Below are positions 6,309 to 12,828 of a stretch of 29,797 nt of DNA, piece by piece. A program made the translations under genes and the position numbers. The stretch covers positions 1 to 29,797 of IMG/VR virus record IMGVR_UViG_3300043468_000751. One strand, written 5' to 3'. The stretch comes from a virus. Numbering within the stretch: position 1 is the first letter of the stretch; the number at the start of each line of letters is the position of its first letter. The notes under the pieces are model-generated. The model saw only the letters and a list, made by a program, of their open reading frames with translations, searched no databases and was not told the DNA's origin.

Positions 6309-6325
6309 GTTGCTAAAAACGCAAC
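6309..6325 (+). promoter_or_regulatory. recurrent regulatory site R5 and candidate early-right promoter
   Basis: GTTGCTAAAAACGCAAC has a perfect 5-bp outer dyad (GTTGC/GCAAC) and abuts the ATG at 6326. TTGACG at 6291-6296 is 17 bases from TAAAAA (6314-6319), giving a good promoter whose -10 lies inside the dyad. Transcription would then begin at about 6326, at the start codon itself. Confidence 0.65.
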
Positions 6326-6526
6326 ATGACGAACGAACCGGAATACCTCACCCCCGAAGAGCTGGCGGCCCGCTGGCGCAACTGGATCCATCTCGACACC
6401 CTGCGCTCGTGGCGCACGAAGAACCGGCGCCGCGGGCCGCCGTTCATCAAAGTGGGGCAGCGCGTCCTATACCCGTTACGCGACGTCAAGCTGTGGGAGC
6501 AGTCGATGCGGGTGGAGGGGCTGTGA
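6326..6526 (+). CDS. small HTH DNA-binding protein (AlpA/excisionase-like)
   Basis: The 66-residue protein is a single winged-helix-like HTH_17 domain: YLTPEELAARWRNWIHLDTL, RSWRTKNRRRGPPFIKVGQR, then VLYPLRDVKLWEQS. This is the pattern of AlpA/excisionase-type regulators. It could act as an early regulator or excisionase. No Shine-Dalgarno sequence precedes the ATG, which abuts regulatory site R5, and the predicted promoter places the transcript start at or next to it, so the message may be leaderless. It is the first gene of the rightward early operon. Confidence 0.8.
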   Translation: MTNEPEYLTPEELAARWRNWIHLDTLRSWRTKNRRRGPPFIKVGQRVLYPLRDVKLWEQSMRVEGL

Positions 6527-6741
6527 CCTGCATCATCGTCTTGTGCCTGCTCGTCGCCGGCAGCGACCGCGCCTGCGACACGTCGAAACCGGCGATCGCC
6601 TATTACATCGAGGCGCCGTCTGTGATCGCGGACTGGGAGACCTGTCGCCAGACCTACAAGTCCTTGGCTCTCGGTCCCGGTGTCCGCAAGACGCGCTTCG
6701 AGTTCGCGTACACGACCAACAACGCGCTGCGGGGTCGATGA
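6523..6741 (+). CDS. hypothetical protein with hydrophobic N-terminus, 72 aa (GTG start)
   Basis: GTG at 6523 overlaps the preceding TGA (GTGA), and GGAGGGG lies just upstream. The product begins MTCIIVLCLLVAGSDRACDT, a short hydrophobic stretch that could be a weak signal or membrane anchor, followed by a soluble part with IEAPSVIADWETCRQTYKSL. Three cysteines follow the hydrophobic start. No function is recognised; it could be a small secreted or periplasmic protein. Confidence 0.6.
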   Translation: MTCIIVLCLLVAGSDRACDTSKPAIAYYIEAPSVIADWETCRQTYKSLALGPGVRKTRFEFAYTTNNALRGR

Positions 6742-6947
6742 TGCGGATCAAGACCGAGCTCGATCTCGACGCCCCGGCGCCGCTGGCGTGGTGCGCGTGG
6801 GGGATACTTAGGGGCGACGGAAATCTGTCTGACGCGGTGCGGTCAAGCCCGACAGGCAATTTGCCGGAGGGGTGGGAGTATGTCCGCGTCGAAATCCGCG
6901 TCCTCCCGCCCAAGCGCAAGGGGTCAAAGGGGGTGAAGCATGGCTGA
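6738..6947 (+). CDS. hypothetical protein, 69 aa
   Basis: The protein reads MMRIKTELDLDAPAPLAWCA, then GNLPEGWEYVRVEIRVLPPK with a basic end RKGSKGVKHG. No family is recognised. The start overlaps the upstream stop (ATGATG over TGA) and the end overlaps the next gene by eight bases, so it fits the coupled early operon. A second ATG follows immediately at 6741. Confidence 0.6.
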   Translation: MMRIKTELDLDAPAPLAWCAWGILRGDGNLSDAVRSSPTGNLPEGWEYVRVEIRVLPPKRKGSKGVKHG

Positions 6948-7275
6948 CCCCGATCCCGAGTTGGTCGAGAAGGTGGCGGCCCCTGTGCTCGCAATCATCG
7001 CTCGCGAGGTCTACTGCGGCCAAGCACCCGAAGCGCCCGCCGACCACCCATGCAAGGCAACGTGGCTGCCCTACAAGCGTCGTTGCCCCGAGTGCCCGCT
7101 GCACCACACGCAGCGCGCGGACCTTGCTGCCGAGATCGCCCGCGCCGCCATCGCCGTCTGCTTTGAGGCGCGGGTGCCGGAAGCCGAGCGCGTCCTGGAC
7201 CGGTTCAACGAGCTCCGGCGCACGACCGGCGCGTCCGACGTGATCTGCATGCGCCAGGCGCTGGGCTCAAAATGA
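6940..7275 (+). CDS. hypothetical protein, 111 aa, with Cys/His cluster
   Basis: Function not recognised. A cluster of metal-type ligands lies in the middle: YCGQ, HPCKATW and RRCPECPLHH, suggesting a small zinc site. The rest is helical (QRADLAAEIARAAIAVCFEA). It overlaps the polymerase gene downstream by four bases (ATGA). Its position directly before a polymerase lacking its N-terminal half raised the question whether it is the missing part, but it shows no exonuclease or thumb motifs. Confidence 0.65.
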   Translation: MADPDPELVEKVAAPVLAIIAREVYCGQAPEAPADHPCKATWLPYKRRCPECPLHHTQRADLAAEIARAAIAVCFEARVPEAERVLDRFNELRRTTGASDVICMRQALGSK

Positions 7276-8222
7276 ACATCGACGAAACCCTCGACGCGAT
7301 CGACAACCTCTACGGCCCGCCGCTCCAGGTCATCAGCGATTGCCTGCGCGCCATGATCGTCGCGAAGGACGGCCACGATCTCATCGCCGCCGACTTCGCC
7401 AACATCGAGGGCCGTGTCCTCGCATGGCTGGCGGGCGAGCAGTGGAAGGTCGATGCGTTCAAGGACTATGACGCCGGCACGGGCCCGGACCTCTACAAGC
7501 TGGCGTATGGCCGCGCCTACGGCCTCGAGGCGAAGGACGTCACGAAGGACCAGCGCCAGGTCGGCAAGGTGATGGAGCTCGCCCTCGGGTACCAAGGCGG
7601 CGTGGGCGCCTTCCAGACGATGGCCCGCGGGTACGGCGTCAAGATGGCCGACGAGCAGGCGGACGACATCAAGACGAAGTGGCGCGCGGCCCATCCGAGG
7701 ATCAAGCAGTTCTGGTACGACCTCGAGAACGCAGCCATCGCGGCCACGGTCGACAAGGGCGAGGTGAAGCGCGTCGGCAAGATCATGTTCAAGAAGGCAG
7801 GGTCGTTCCTCTGGTGCCGCCTGCCGAGCGGTCGGAGCCTCTGCTATCCGTATCCCCGCGTGGCCGAAGTTGAAGTCCCGTGGACCAACAAGGACGGCAG
7901 CCAAGCGACGAAGCCGACGCTGTTCCATTGGGGCGTCGACCCGGTGACGAAGCAGTGGGGCGAGGACTCCACCTATGGGGGTCGACTGGTTGAAAATGTG
8001 ACTCAGGCCGTTGCGCGCGACATTCTTGCGGCGGCCTTGTTTCGATTAGACAAACATGGTTATAATATATGCATGCATGTACATGATGAGTGCGTGCTTG
8101 AGGTTCCACACGGTTGGGGTTCTGTCGATGAAGTCTGCCGCATCATGTCTCAACCGCCCGGATGGGCGGAAGGATTGCCAATCGCTGTCGAAGGATACCG
8201 GTCCAAGCGATACCGCAAATGA
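7272..8222 (+). CDS. PolA family DNA polymerase, palm/fingers part only
   Basis: The 316-residue protein has all three family-A polymerase motifs: motif A AADFANIEGRVLAW (Asp41), motif B RQVGKVMELALGYQGG (Arg95, Lys99, Tyr107) and motif C CMHVHDECVLEV (His271, Asp272). It therefore should hold the nucleotidyl transfer site. Phage relatives with this sequence are usually about twice as long, with an N-terminal 3'-5' exonuclease and thumb; here the protein starts only 40 residues before motif A. It is either half of a split polymerase or a truncated one. From about 7980 the codon use shifts, and 8041-8100, encoding motif C, is only 22/60 GC, next to a homing endonuclease gene. The stop lies inside that gene. 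Confidence 0.85.
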   Translation: MNIDETLDAIDNLYGPPLQVISDCLRAMIVAKDGHDLIAADFANIEGRVLAWLAGEQWKVDAFKDYDAGTGPDLYKLAYGRAYGLEAKDVTKDQRQVGKVMELALGYQGGVGAFQTMARGYGVKMADEQADDIKTKWRAAHPRIKQFWYDLENAAIAATVDKGEVKRVGKIMFKKAGSFLWCRLPSGRSLCYPYPRVAEVEVPWTNKDGSQATKPTLFHWGVDPVTKQWGEDSTYGGRLVENVTQAVARDILAAALFRLDKHGYNICMHVHDECVLEVPHGWGSVDEVCRIMSQPPGWAEGLPIAVEGYRSKRYRK

Positions 8223-8754
8223 GCGGTGGACTGTCGTAAAAGGGTACGAGGGCCGCTACGAGGTCAGCGATCAGGGGCGAGTGCGGTCTGTTGCGCGCAT
8301 GGCTACCGTTCGCCGCGGGGCCAAAAGCCACCTTCGCCCGATCGCGCCGAAGGTGATCGCCCCGACGCGACACCCCGGCGGGTACGCCAAATATTTGCTC
8401 TACGACGGCGCGGGCTATGAGAATCGCTACGGCCACGAGCTTGTTCTGACTAACTTTGTCGGGCCGAGGCCCTTCGGGGCGCAAGCGTGCCACAACAACG
8501 GGATCAAGACAGACAACCGGCTTGTGAATCTCCGGTGGGACACGCCGGCGGCCAACCAAGAGGACCGCGAGAGCCACGGCACCGGCCGCCGCGGAAAGCC
8601 CCACCCGATTAAGACGCTGACGAGACGAGAGGTCCGTATCATCCGGGCGCTGGCGGGGGCCATGAGCCACGGCGACATCGGGCGACTTATCGGCCGCCCA
8701 AGGACAACAGTTTCCGATATCGTGCGCGGCCGGACGTGGAAAAACTTTGCCTAA
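8128..8754 (+). CDS. NUMOD4-HNH homing endonuclease
   Basis: The product has a NUMOD4 module (NERWTVVKGYEGRYEVSDQG, about residues 31-50), an HNH_3-type nuclease core (GHELVLTNF, ACHNNGIKTDNRLVNLRW with His122, Asn123) and a C-terminal helix-turn-helix (TRREVRIIRALAGAMSHGDI, then TTVSDIVRGRTW) for DNA recognition. Such free-standing endonucleases cut the homologous site in related phages and spread by repair. I placed the start at the ATG at 8128 because no ATG, GTG or TTG is available closer to the NUMOD4 module; the gene then overlaps the polymerase by 95 bases. Its C-terminus (KNFA) lies in a 34-bp repeat shared with the end of the methyltransferase gene. Confidence 0.82.
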   Translation: MKSAASCLNRPDGRKDCQSLSKDTGPSDTANERWTVVKGYEGRYEVSDQGRVRSVARMATVRRGAKSHLRPIAPKVIAPTRHPGGYAKYLLYDGAGYENRYGHELVLTNFVGPRPFGAQACHNNGIKTDNRLVNLRWDTPAANQEDRESHGTGRRGKPHPIKTLTRREVRIIRALAGAMSHGDIGRLIGRPRTTVSDIVRGRTWKNFA

Positions 8755-8779
8755 GCAGTTGTGAAAGGCACAACATGAA
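8746..8779 (+). repeat. 34-bp perfect direct repeat, copy 1
   Basis: This copy covers the last two codons and stop of the HNH gene, regulatory site R6 and the start of the methyltransferase gene. It is identical over 34 bases to 9966-9999, exactly 1220 bases away. The repeats bracket the methyltransferase gene so that recombination between them would delete it cleanly and leave the primase-helicase gene with an intact site and start. Confidence 0.9.
8758..8774 (+). promoter_or_regulatory. recurrent regulatory site R6, abutting the methyltransferase start
   Basis: GTTGTGAAAGGCACAAC has a perfect outer dyad GTTGT/ACAAC, a compensated change from the GTTGC/GCAAC of other sites, and abuts the ATG at 8775. 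It also contains GAAAGG at Shine-Dalgarno distance, so a protein bound to DNA here, or the RNA dyad itself, could influence both transcription and translation. Confidence 0.65.
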
Positions 8780-9974
8780 TCCGTTATCGGAAATAATCGA
8801 AGGCGACAGCCGGCATATTCTCGCCACGCTCGCAGAGTCCAGCATCGACTCCGTCGTCACCGACCCGCCTTACGCCCTCGTCAGCATCACGAAGCGATTT
8901 GGTTCCGAGGACGCGGCGCCGGCGAAGGGTGACGTGTACGCGCGGGCTGCAGCCGGCTTCATGGGAAAGAAGTGGGACACGGGCGAGACGGCCTTTGACC
9001 CGCTGTTCTGGCGTGAAGTGCTGCGCGTGTTGAAACCGGGCGGCCACTTGCTGGCGTTCGGTGGGACGCGAAGCTATCACCGGCTCGCTGTGGCCGTGGA
9101 GGACGCGGGGTTTGAGATCCGCGACCAGATCGGGTGGCTCTACGGCTCGGGGTTTCCGAAGTCCCACAACCAAGGCAACGGCTGGGGCACGGCGCTAAAG
9201 CCCGCGTGGGAGCCGATCGTCCTCGCGCGCAAGCCGCTGATCGGCACCGTCGCGGCGAACGTGTCGGCGCACGGGACGGGGGCCATCAACATCGACGGGT
9301 GCCGCGTGCCGACCGATGAAAACTTGAACGGCGGGGCCTATTCTGCGGAGCGTAAGCCGAGCAACAGTGAATGGGTGAAGAACGGCGGCACCATCCACAA
9401 CAGCACCGGAAAGGACTATGTGCAACCAGCCGGCCGCTGGCCCGCGAACGTGATCCACGACGGCAGCCAGGAAGTGCTGGCGGCGTTTCCCGAAGCGCCC
9501 GGCCAGATGGCAAAGGCGGCCGAGGGCGGCGATCGGCGCAAGGACCAGAACGTCTACGGTGCGATGACGCGCGGGTCCAACGGGGCCGAGCCACGCGAGG
9601 ACAGCGGCTCCGCCGCCCGGTTCTTCTACTGCGCCAAGGCCAGCAAGTCAGACCGCAACGAGGGGTGCGAGCACCTGCCGAAGAAGCCGTCCGGCATGGT
9701 GTCGGAGACCAGTGGCCAGCACATAACCCGCCGCGACGGCGGCGCTCCCGGCCCGACCGCCAACCACCACCCGACGGTCAAGCCGACGGCGTTGATGCGG
9801 TATCTCTGCCGCCTCGTCACCCCGAAGGGCGGCACGGTCCTCGACCCGTTCATGGGGTCCGGCAGCACAGGGAAGGCCGCAGCACTCGAAGGCTTCAACT
9901 TCATCGGCATCGAACGCGAAGCCGAATATGCAGCGATCGCCCGCGCCCGGTTGGGCCTCGATCCGTTTGCCTAA
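8775..9974 (+). CDS. orphan DNA adenine/cytosine-N4 methyltransferase (N6_N4_Mtase)
   Basis: The 399-residue protein is a beta-type amino-methyltransferase: catalytic DPPY at 30-33 near the N-terminus (VVTDPPYALV), a WDTGETAFDPLFWREVLRVL segment with LKPGG, a long central region likely to read the target sequence, and the SAM-binding block HPTVKPTALM and DPFMGSGSTG (357-366). DPPY with this motif order fits N6-adenine or N4-cytosine modification. No matching restriction gene is seen, so it likely protects or regulates phage DNA. The start at 8775 follows GAAAGG. The gene is bracketed by a 34-bp direct repeat, suggesting acquisition as a cassette. Confidence 0.9.
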   Translation: MNPLSEIIEGDSRHILATLAESSIDSVVTDPPYALVSITKRFGSEDAAPAKGDVYARAAAGFMGKKWDTGETAFDPLFWREVLRVLKPGGHLLAFGGTRSYHRLAVAVEDAGFEIRDQIGWLYGSGFPKSHNQGNGWGTALKPAWEPIVLARKPLIGTVAANVSAHGTGAINIDGCRVPTDENLNGGAYSAERKPSNSEWVKNGGTIHNSTGKDYVQPAGRWPANVIHDGSQEVLAAFPEAPGQMAKAAEGGDRRKDQNVYGAMTRGSNGAEPREDSGSAARFFYCAKASKSDRNEGCEHLPKKPSGMVSETSGQHITRRDGGAPGPTANHHPTVKPTALMRYLCRLVTPKGGTVLDPFMGSGSTGKAAALEGFNFIGIEREAEYAAIARARLGLDPFA

Positions 9975-9999
9975 GCAGTTGTGAAAGGCACAACATGAA
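9966..9999 (+). repeat. 34-bp perfect direct repeat, copy 2
   Basis: This copy covers the last two codons and stop of the methyltransferase gene, regulatory site R7 and the start of the primase-helicase gene. It is identical to 8746-8779; flanking bases diverge on both sides (C versus G before, T versus C after), so the boundaries are sharp. Confidence 0.9.
9978..9994 (+). promoter_or_regulatory. recurrent regulatory site R7, abutting the primase-helicase start
   Basis: The site GTTGTGAAAGGCACAAC is identical to R6 and again abuts an ATG (9995) with GAAAGG at Shine-Dalgarno distance. Identical control of the methyltransferase and replication genes is implied if the site is functional. Confidence 0.65.
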
Positions 10000-11935
10000 C
10001 ACCCAGCGCCAACCCCAAGCGCCCGACACCCTCACGAGCGCAATCGCCCTCGGGAAAGCCGGCTACAACGTCTTCCCCCTCATCGAGAACGGGAAGATCC
10101 CGGCCGTGGGGGCGTGGCAGCAGCGGGCCACGAGCGACGAGGCGGAAATCCGCAAGCTCTGGACCGAGCACGATCCTGTCCTCAACGTCACAAGGGTCAA
10201 GCCGTACAACATCGGCATCCACACGAAAGACCTGTTGGTCCTCGACGTCGACGTGCGCGAGGGCAAGCGGGGCATGGAGACGCTGGCTGAGCTTGACGTG
10301 ATGGAGGGCGTGCCGGCCACGTTCACGGTAAGGACGGCGAGCGGCGGCCTCCACATGTACTTCCGCCCCAAGGCCCCCGTCCGCAACAGCGCCAGCACAA
10401 GGTTCGGGCCGGGCGTGGATAGCCGTGGCGACGGTGGGTACGTCGTCGGGCCGGGCAGCACGATCGACGGCGTACCGTACACGGTCCACAAGGCCGTCGT
10501 CGTGGCCGAGGCGCCGGAGTGGATGGAGCGCCGTGCCGGCCAGCCGATGGCCGAGAACGAGCGCGGCAAGCAGGTCGTCGAAATCCTCGACACCCAGCCC
10601 GCCATGCAGCGGGCCGTCGAATACCTCAAGTCCCTCGACGCAGCGACCCGCCCCGGCACGTTCATCGCCGCCTGCCGCTGCAAGGACTACGGCCTGAGCG
10701 AGCTGACGGTCCTCGAGATCATGGCCGAGCACTGGAACGGCCCCGTCCACCCCGGCATGGACTTCGAGGTCCTGGCGATCAAGGTGGCAAATGCATTCCG
10801 GTACGGCAAGAAGCCGATCGGCGAGGCGAGCGCGCAGGCGGATTTCGAAAAGGCGGAAGCGGACCCCTTCGAGCCCAAGCGCGAGCCGCCGAAGACCCGC
10901 GGCGAACTGTTGTGGTGGGATGACGACGACAACGCCCCCGAGCCCGACCCCCTCATCGAGGGAATCCTCGACAAGGGATCCTGCACGATGATCTACGGCA
11001 AGCCGAACGTCGGAAAGACGTTCGTGGCGTACTCGATCGCCAGGCACATCGCGGCCGGCGTGCCGTTCGCGGGGCGCGAGGTCGAGCAAGGCCCCGTCCT
11101 CTATATCCAGTGCGAAGGCCACAGCGGCGTCTCCCGCCGGCGCAAGGCCCTCCGGATGTACTTCAAGGACAAGAACATCCCCTTCGTCGTCGTGAAGGCC
11201 AGCGTCAACCTCGTCAAGTCTGCCGAGGACCGCGAATGGCTGGGTGCCAAGGTCCGCGAAGTGACGGAGCGATACGGCACGGCACCCGCCGCAGTCGTCA
11301 TCGACACGTGGTCGGCCGCGGCGCCGGGGATGGACGAGAACGCGGCGGGCGATGTGTCTGCGGCCCTGAGTGCCATGAAGCGGTACACGTGCGACCAGGG
11401 AATCGCCCTCATCATCGTTCACCACGAGGGGAAGAACGCGAACGGCGGGCCGCGCGGGTCAAGCGCCTTTGTCGGCAACGTCGATACCGTGATCCACGTC
11501 CGGGATGGAATGATCGTCAGCGACAAGGCGCGAGAGGCGGCCAAGCTCGAGCCCGTGCCATTCGCTCTGGAAGTCCTGACGGTGGGCCGGACGGTCAAGG
11601 GGCGCCCGGTCACGTCGTGCGTGGCGCGGGTCTACACCCCCGCCGAAGCCGACTTTGGGCCGCAGGTTCCGATGACCGACTTTGAGAAAACAGCCTTCGA
11701 TCGCCTCATGGAATTAGAGGCAAACAGGGAAGAATATGCAGGTGTTTCATATTCCGAGTGGGAAGATGCGGTCGTTTTCTTTGTCCGCGGCGATGTCCGC
11801 GCGGACACGGCAAAACGCAACCTTAGGAGATCGCGGACAAATCTCGCGGACAAAGGCTATGTGCGGAATGATAATAAAAACCAATGGTTTACGATTCCGC
11901 GGACAAACGCGGACAAAGTGCCCGGACACGAGTGA
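9995..11935 (+). CDS. primase-polymerase / RepA-type helicase fusion
   Basis: The 646-residue protein has an N-terminal bifunctional primase-polymerase domain: LVLDVDV (Asp84, Asp86), TASGGLHMYF (His120) and GVDSRGDGGYVVGPGS. A linker leads to an AAA_25/RepA-like helicase with Walker A GKPNVGKT (335-342), Walker B AAVVIDTWS (Asp437) and ALIIVHHEGK. The C-terminal 90 residues look like a winged helix. It should prime and unwind phage DNA at replication start. It starts within the 34-bp repeat copy 2. The last 150 coding bases contain most of the GCGGACA repeats described at 11782-11994 and are less GC-rich, so the gene appears to carry its own origin. Confidence 0.9.
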   Translation: MNTQRQPQAPDTLTSAIALGKAGYNVFPLIENGKIPAVGAWQQRATSDEAEIRKLWTEHDPVLNVTRVKPYNIGIHTKDLLVLDVDVREGKRGMETLAELDVMEGVPATFTVRTASGGLHMYFRPKAPVRNSASTRFGPGVDSRGDGGYVVGPGSTIDGVPYTVHKAVVVAEAPEWMERRAGQPMAENERGKQVVEILDTQPAMQRAVEYLKSLDAATRPGTFIAACRCKDYGLSELTVLEIMAEHWNGPVHPGMDFEVLAIKVANAFRYGKKPIGEASAQADFEKAEADPFEPKREPPKTRGELLWWDDDDNAPEPDPLIEGILDKGSCTMIYGKPNVGKTFVAYSIARHIAAGVPFAGREVEQGPVLYIQCEGHSGVSRRRKALRMYFKDKNIPFVVVKASVNLVKSAEDREWLGAKVREVTERYGTAPAAVVIDTWSAAAPGMDENAAGDVSAALSAMKRYTCDQGIALIIVHHEGKNANGGPRGSSAFVGNVDTVIHVRDGMIVSDKAREAAKLEPVPFALEVLTVGRTVKGRPVTSCVARVYTPAEADFGPQVPMTDFEKTAFDRLMELEANREEYAGVSYSEWEDAVVFFVRGDVRADTAKRNLRRSRTNLADKGYVRNDNKNQWFTIPRTNADKVPGHE

Positions 11936-11994
11936 CACCTGCCGCGGACACACCCCTTTCTCTAAGGGGTGTCCGCTGTCCGCGGTCCGTCCGC
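11782..11994. repeat. iteron-like repeat cluster, candidate replication origin
   Basis: Ten exact heptamers lie in about 200 bases. GCGGACA starts at 11801, 11833, 11846, 11899, 11909 and 11944; TGTCCGC (its complement) starts at 11782, 11794, 11970 and 11977. The extended form CGCGGACAAA occurs five times. 11794-11807 is a perfect 14-bp palindrome. Near matches lie at 11922 and 11988. A+T-rich stretches (11871-11880 and 12001-12029) are beside it. Iterons at the end of a primase-helicase gene next to A+T-rich DNA are a common origin arrangement; function is inferred. Confidence 0.7.
11944..11976 (+). terminator. hairpin after the primase-helicase gene
   Basis: ACACCCCTT (11950-11958) and AAGGGGTGT (11964-11972) form a perfect 9-bp stem with a five-base loop. 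The stem extends on both sides through GCGGACA/TGTCCGC after a two-base bulge. It starts nine bases after the stop codon. No T-run follows, so it may be an origin hairpin as much as a terminator. Confidence 0.45.
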
Positions 11995-12013
11995 AGTCCG
12001 AATTAATTACCGG

Positions 12014-12087
12014 ATGGAATAATTATCGGTTTCCTGATTTTCCCCGGCCGACAGACGACATGGAATTATTATCGGCGTCCTGATTTT
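12014..12087. repeat. 28-bp imperfect direct repeats in an A+T-rich gap
   Basis: 12014-12041 and 12060-12087 are identical at 25 of 28 positions; each begins ATGGAAT, contains ATTATCGG and ends TCCTGATTTT, with an 18-base gap between them. They lie between the repeat cluster and the large terminator, in a gene-free gap (11936-12245) that otherwise holds only the two hairpins. I see no gene here. They may be part of the origin (unwinding element or binding sites). Confidence 0.6.
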
Positions 12088-12176
12088 GGCGCGCGTCGGT
12101 TGTCGGGGTTTGGGTGGGCTGGGGCGCGTCGTGCCGTTGTCGCCTTGGCCGTCGTCGGGCTAGGACGATTGCAAAG

Positions 12177-12228
12177 ACAGACCCGCCGACCCCTAGGCTG
12201 GGTAGGGGCTAGGGGTCGGCGGGTCTGT
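12177..12228. terminator. bidirectional terminator between convergent operons
   Basis: A perfect 20-bp inverted repeat (12177-12196 with 12209-12228, arms around GACCCGCCGACCCCTAG) encloses a 12-base loop. It lies between the rightward replication operon, ending 11935, and the leftward accessory operon, ending 12246. The symmetrical stem could stop transcription from both sides. No long T-run flanks it, so termination may rely on the very strong stem. Confidence 0.7.
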
Positions 12229-12245
12229 GTGGCCTGGTGGACGCG

Positions 12246-12560
12246 CTAGGCGGTCAAGCGGTCCCACAACGAGGCAGCCTGCCTGTCGCCCATGCGCGGG
12301 TTGCCGTAGCCGTCGGCCATGCTCTGCCGGTAGCGTATGTAAGCGTACAGTTGTGCCGTTTCGCCTAGCAGTCCTGTCCGCTGCGCCTGGTCCCACCTTT
12401 CGACCATGTACGTGCACATTTTCGCGGGATCCGGCCTTGGACTCGCCAAGTGCGCGGCCACTTTGGACAGGCAATATGCCCATGCGGCCGGATGAGCTGT
12501 GTACTCGACTTTTTCGGCCCATAGCGGGTCGGGTTTCTGCTTTTTCACTCGCGCGCCCAT
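12246..12560 (-). CDS. hypothetical protein, 104 aa
   Basis: Unrecognised. The protein begins MGARVKKQKPDPLWAEKVEY and is helical and rich in aromatic residues (HPAAWAYCLSKVAAHL, MCTYMVERWDQAQRTGLLGE, YAYIRYRQSMADG). It has no membrane segment. The ATG at 12560 is preceded by GAAAGGAAGAACC, nearly the same leader as the gene at 12606-12815. It is the last gene of the minus-strand accessory operon, ending just before the 20-bp-stem terminator. Confidence 0.65.
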   Translation of the reverse strand: MGARVKKQKPDPLWAEKVEYTAHPAAWAYCLSKVAAHLASPRPDPAKMCTYMVERWDQAQRTGLLGETAQLYAYIRYRQSMADGYGNPRMGDRQAASLWDRLTA

Positions 12561-12605
12561 GGTTCTTCCTTTCCTGCTTCCCTAATTGTCTGTGTTTTTC
12601 GCGTG

Positions 12606-12815
12606 CTAGGCGGTTTGCGCCGCCGGCCGCTCGATGACCTTGGACATCACGCGCAACGTGTCCGCGTACCGGACCGGATGCATGTCGTCGCCCTGGACGC
12701 GCGCCGCCCATTTCCAGCCGCCGAAAAGCGTCTTGCGAATGCGCCAGACTTTGCCCGCGCCGTATCCGACATATTCGCCGTGCCGGAATCCACTTTTTTC
12801 GATGTTGTGTGGCAT
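12606..12815 (-). CDS. hypothetical protein, 69 aa
   Basis: The protein reads MPHNIEKSGFRHGEYVGYGA, KVWRIRKTLFGGWKWAARVQ and ends in a helical AQTA tail; it looks like a small beta-rich domain. No function is recognised. I chose the ATG at 12815 because AAAGGAAAGAACC precedes it, the same leader as the 12560 gene. An in-frame ATG at 12845 would overlap the upstream XRE gene's stop and lacks a comparable leader. Confidence 0.65.
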   Translation of the reverse strand: MPHNIEKSGFRHGEYVGYGAGKVWRIRKTLFGGWKWAARVQGDDMHPVRYADTLRVMSKVIERPAAQTA

Positions 12816-12828
12816 GGTTCTTTCCTTT

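Noticed and set aside
8128-9974. HNH endonuclease plus methyltransferase as a restriction-modification pair
   Set aside because: The HNH protein has a NUMOD4 module and C-terminal HTH typical of homing endonucleases, and the two genes are separated by a cassette boundary. The idea remains possible but is weaker.
9971-11425. Long minus-strand open frame opposite the primase-helicase gene
   Set aside because: Shadow of a GC-rich gene with intact prim-pol and Walker motifs on the plus strand.
11782-11994. Repeat cluster considered as a CRISPR array
   Set aside because: Units are 7-10 bases, occur in both orientations and have irregular spacing, with most inside a coding region. There are no spacers and no cas genes.
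11736-12083. Plus-strand frame spanning the end of the primase gene and the A+T-rich gap
   Set aside because: It overlaps the primase frame, crosses the repeats and hairpin, and has no ribosome-binding site or protein-like features.
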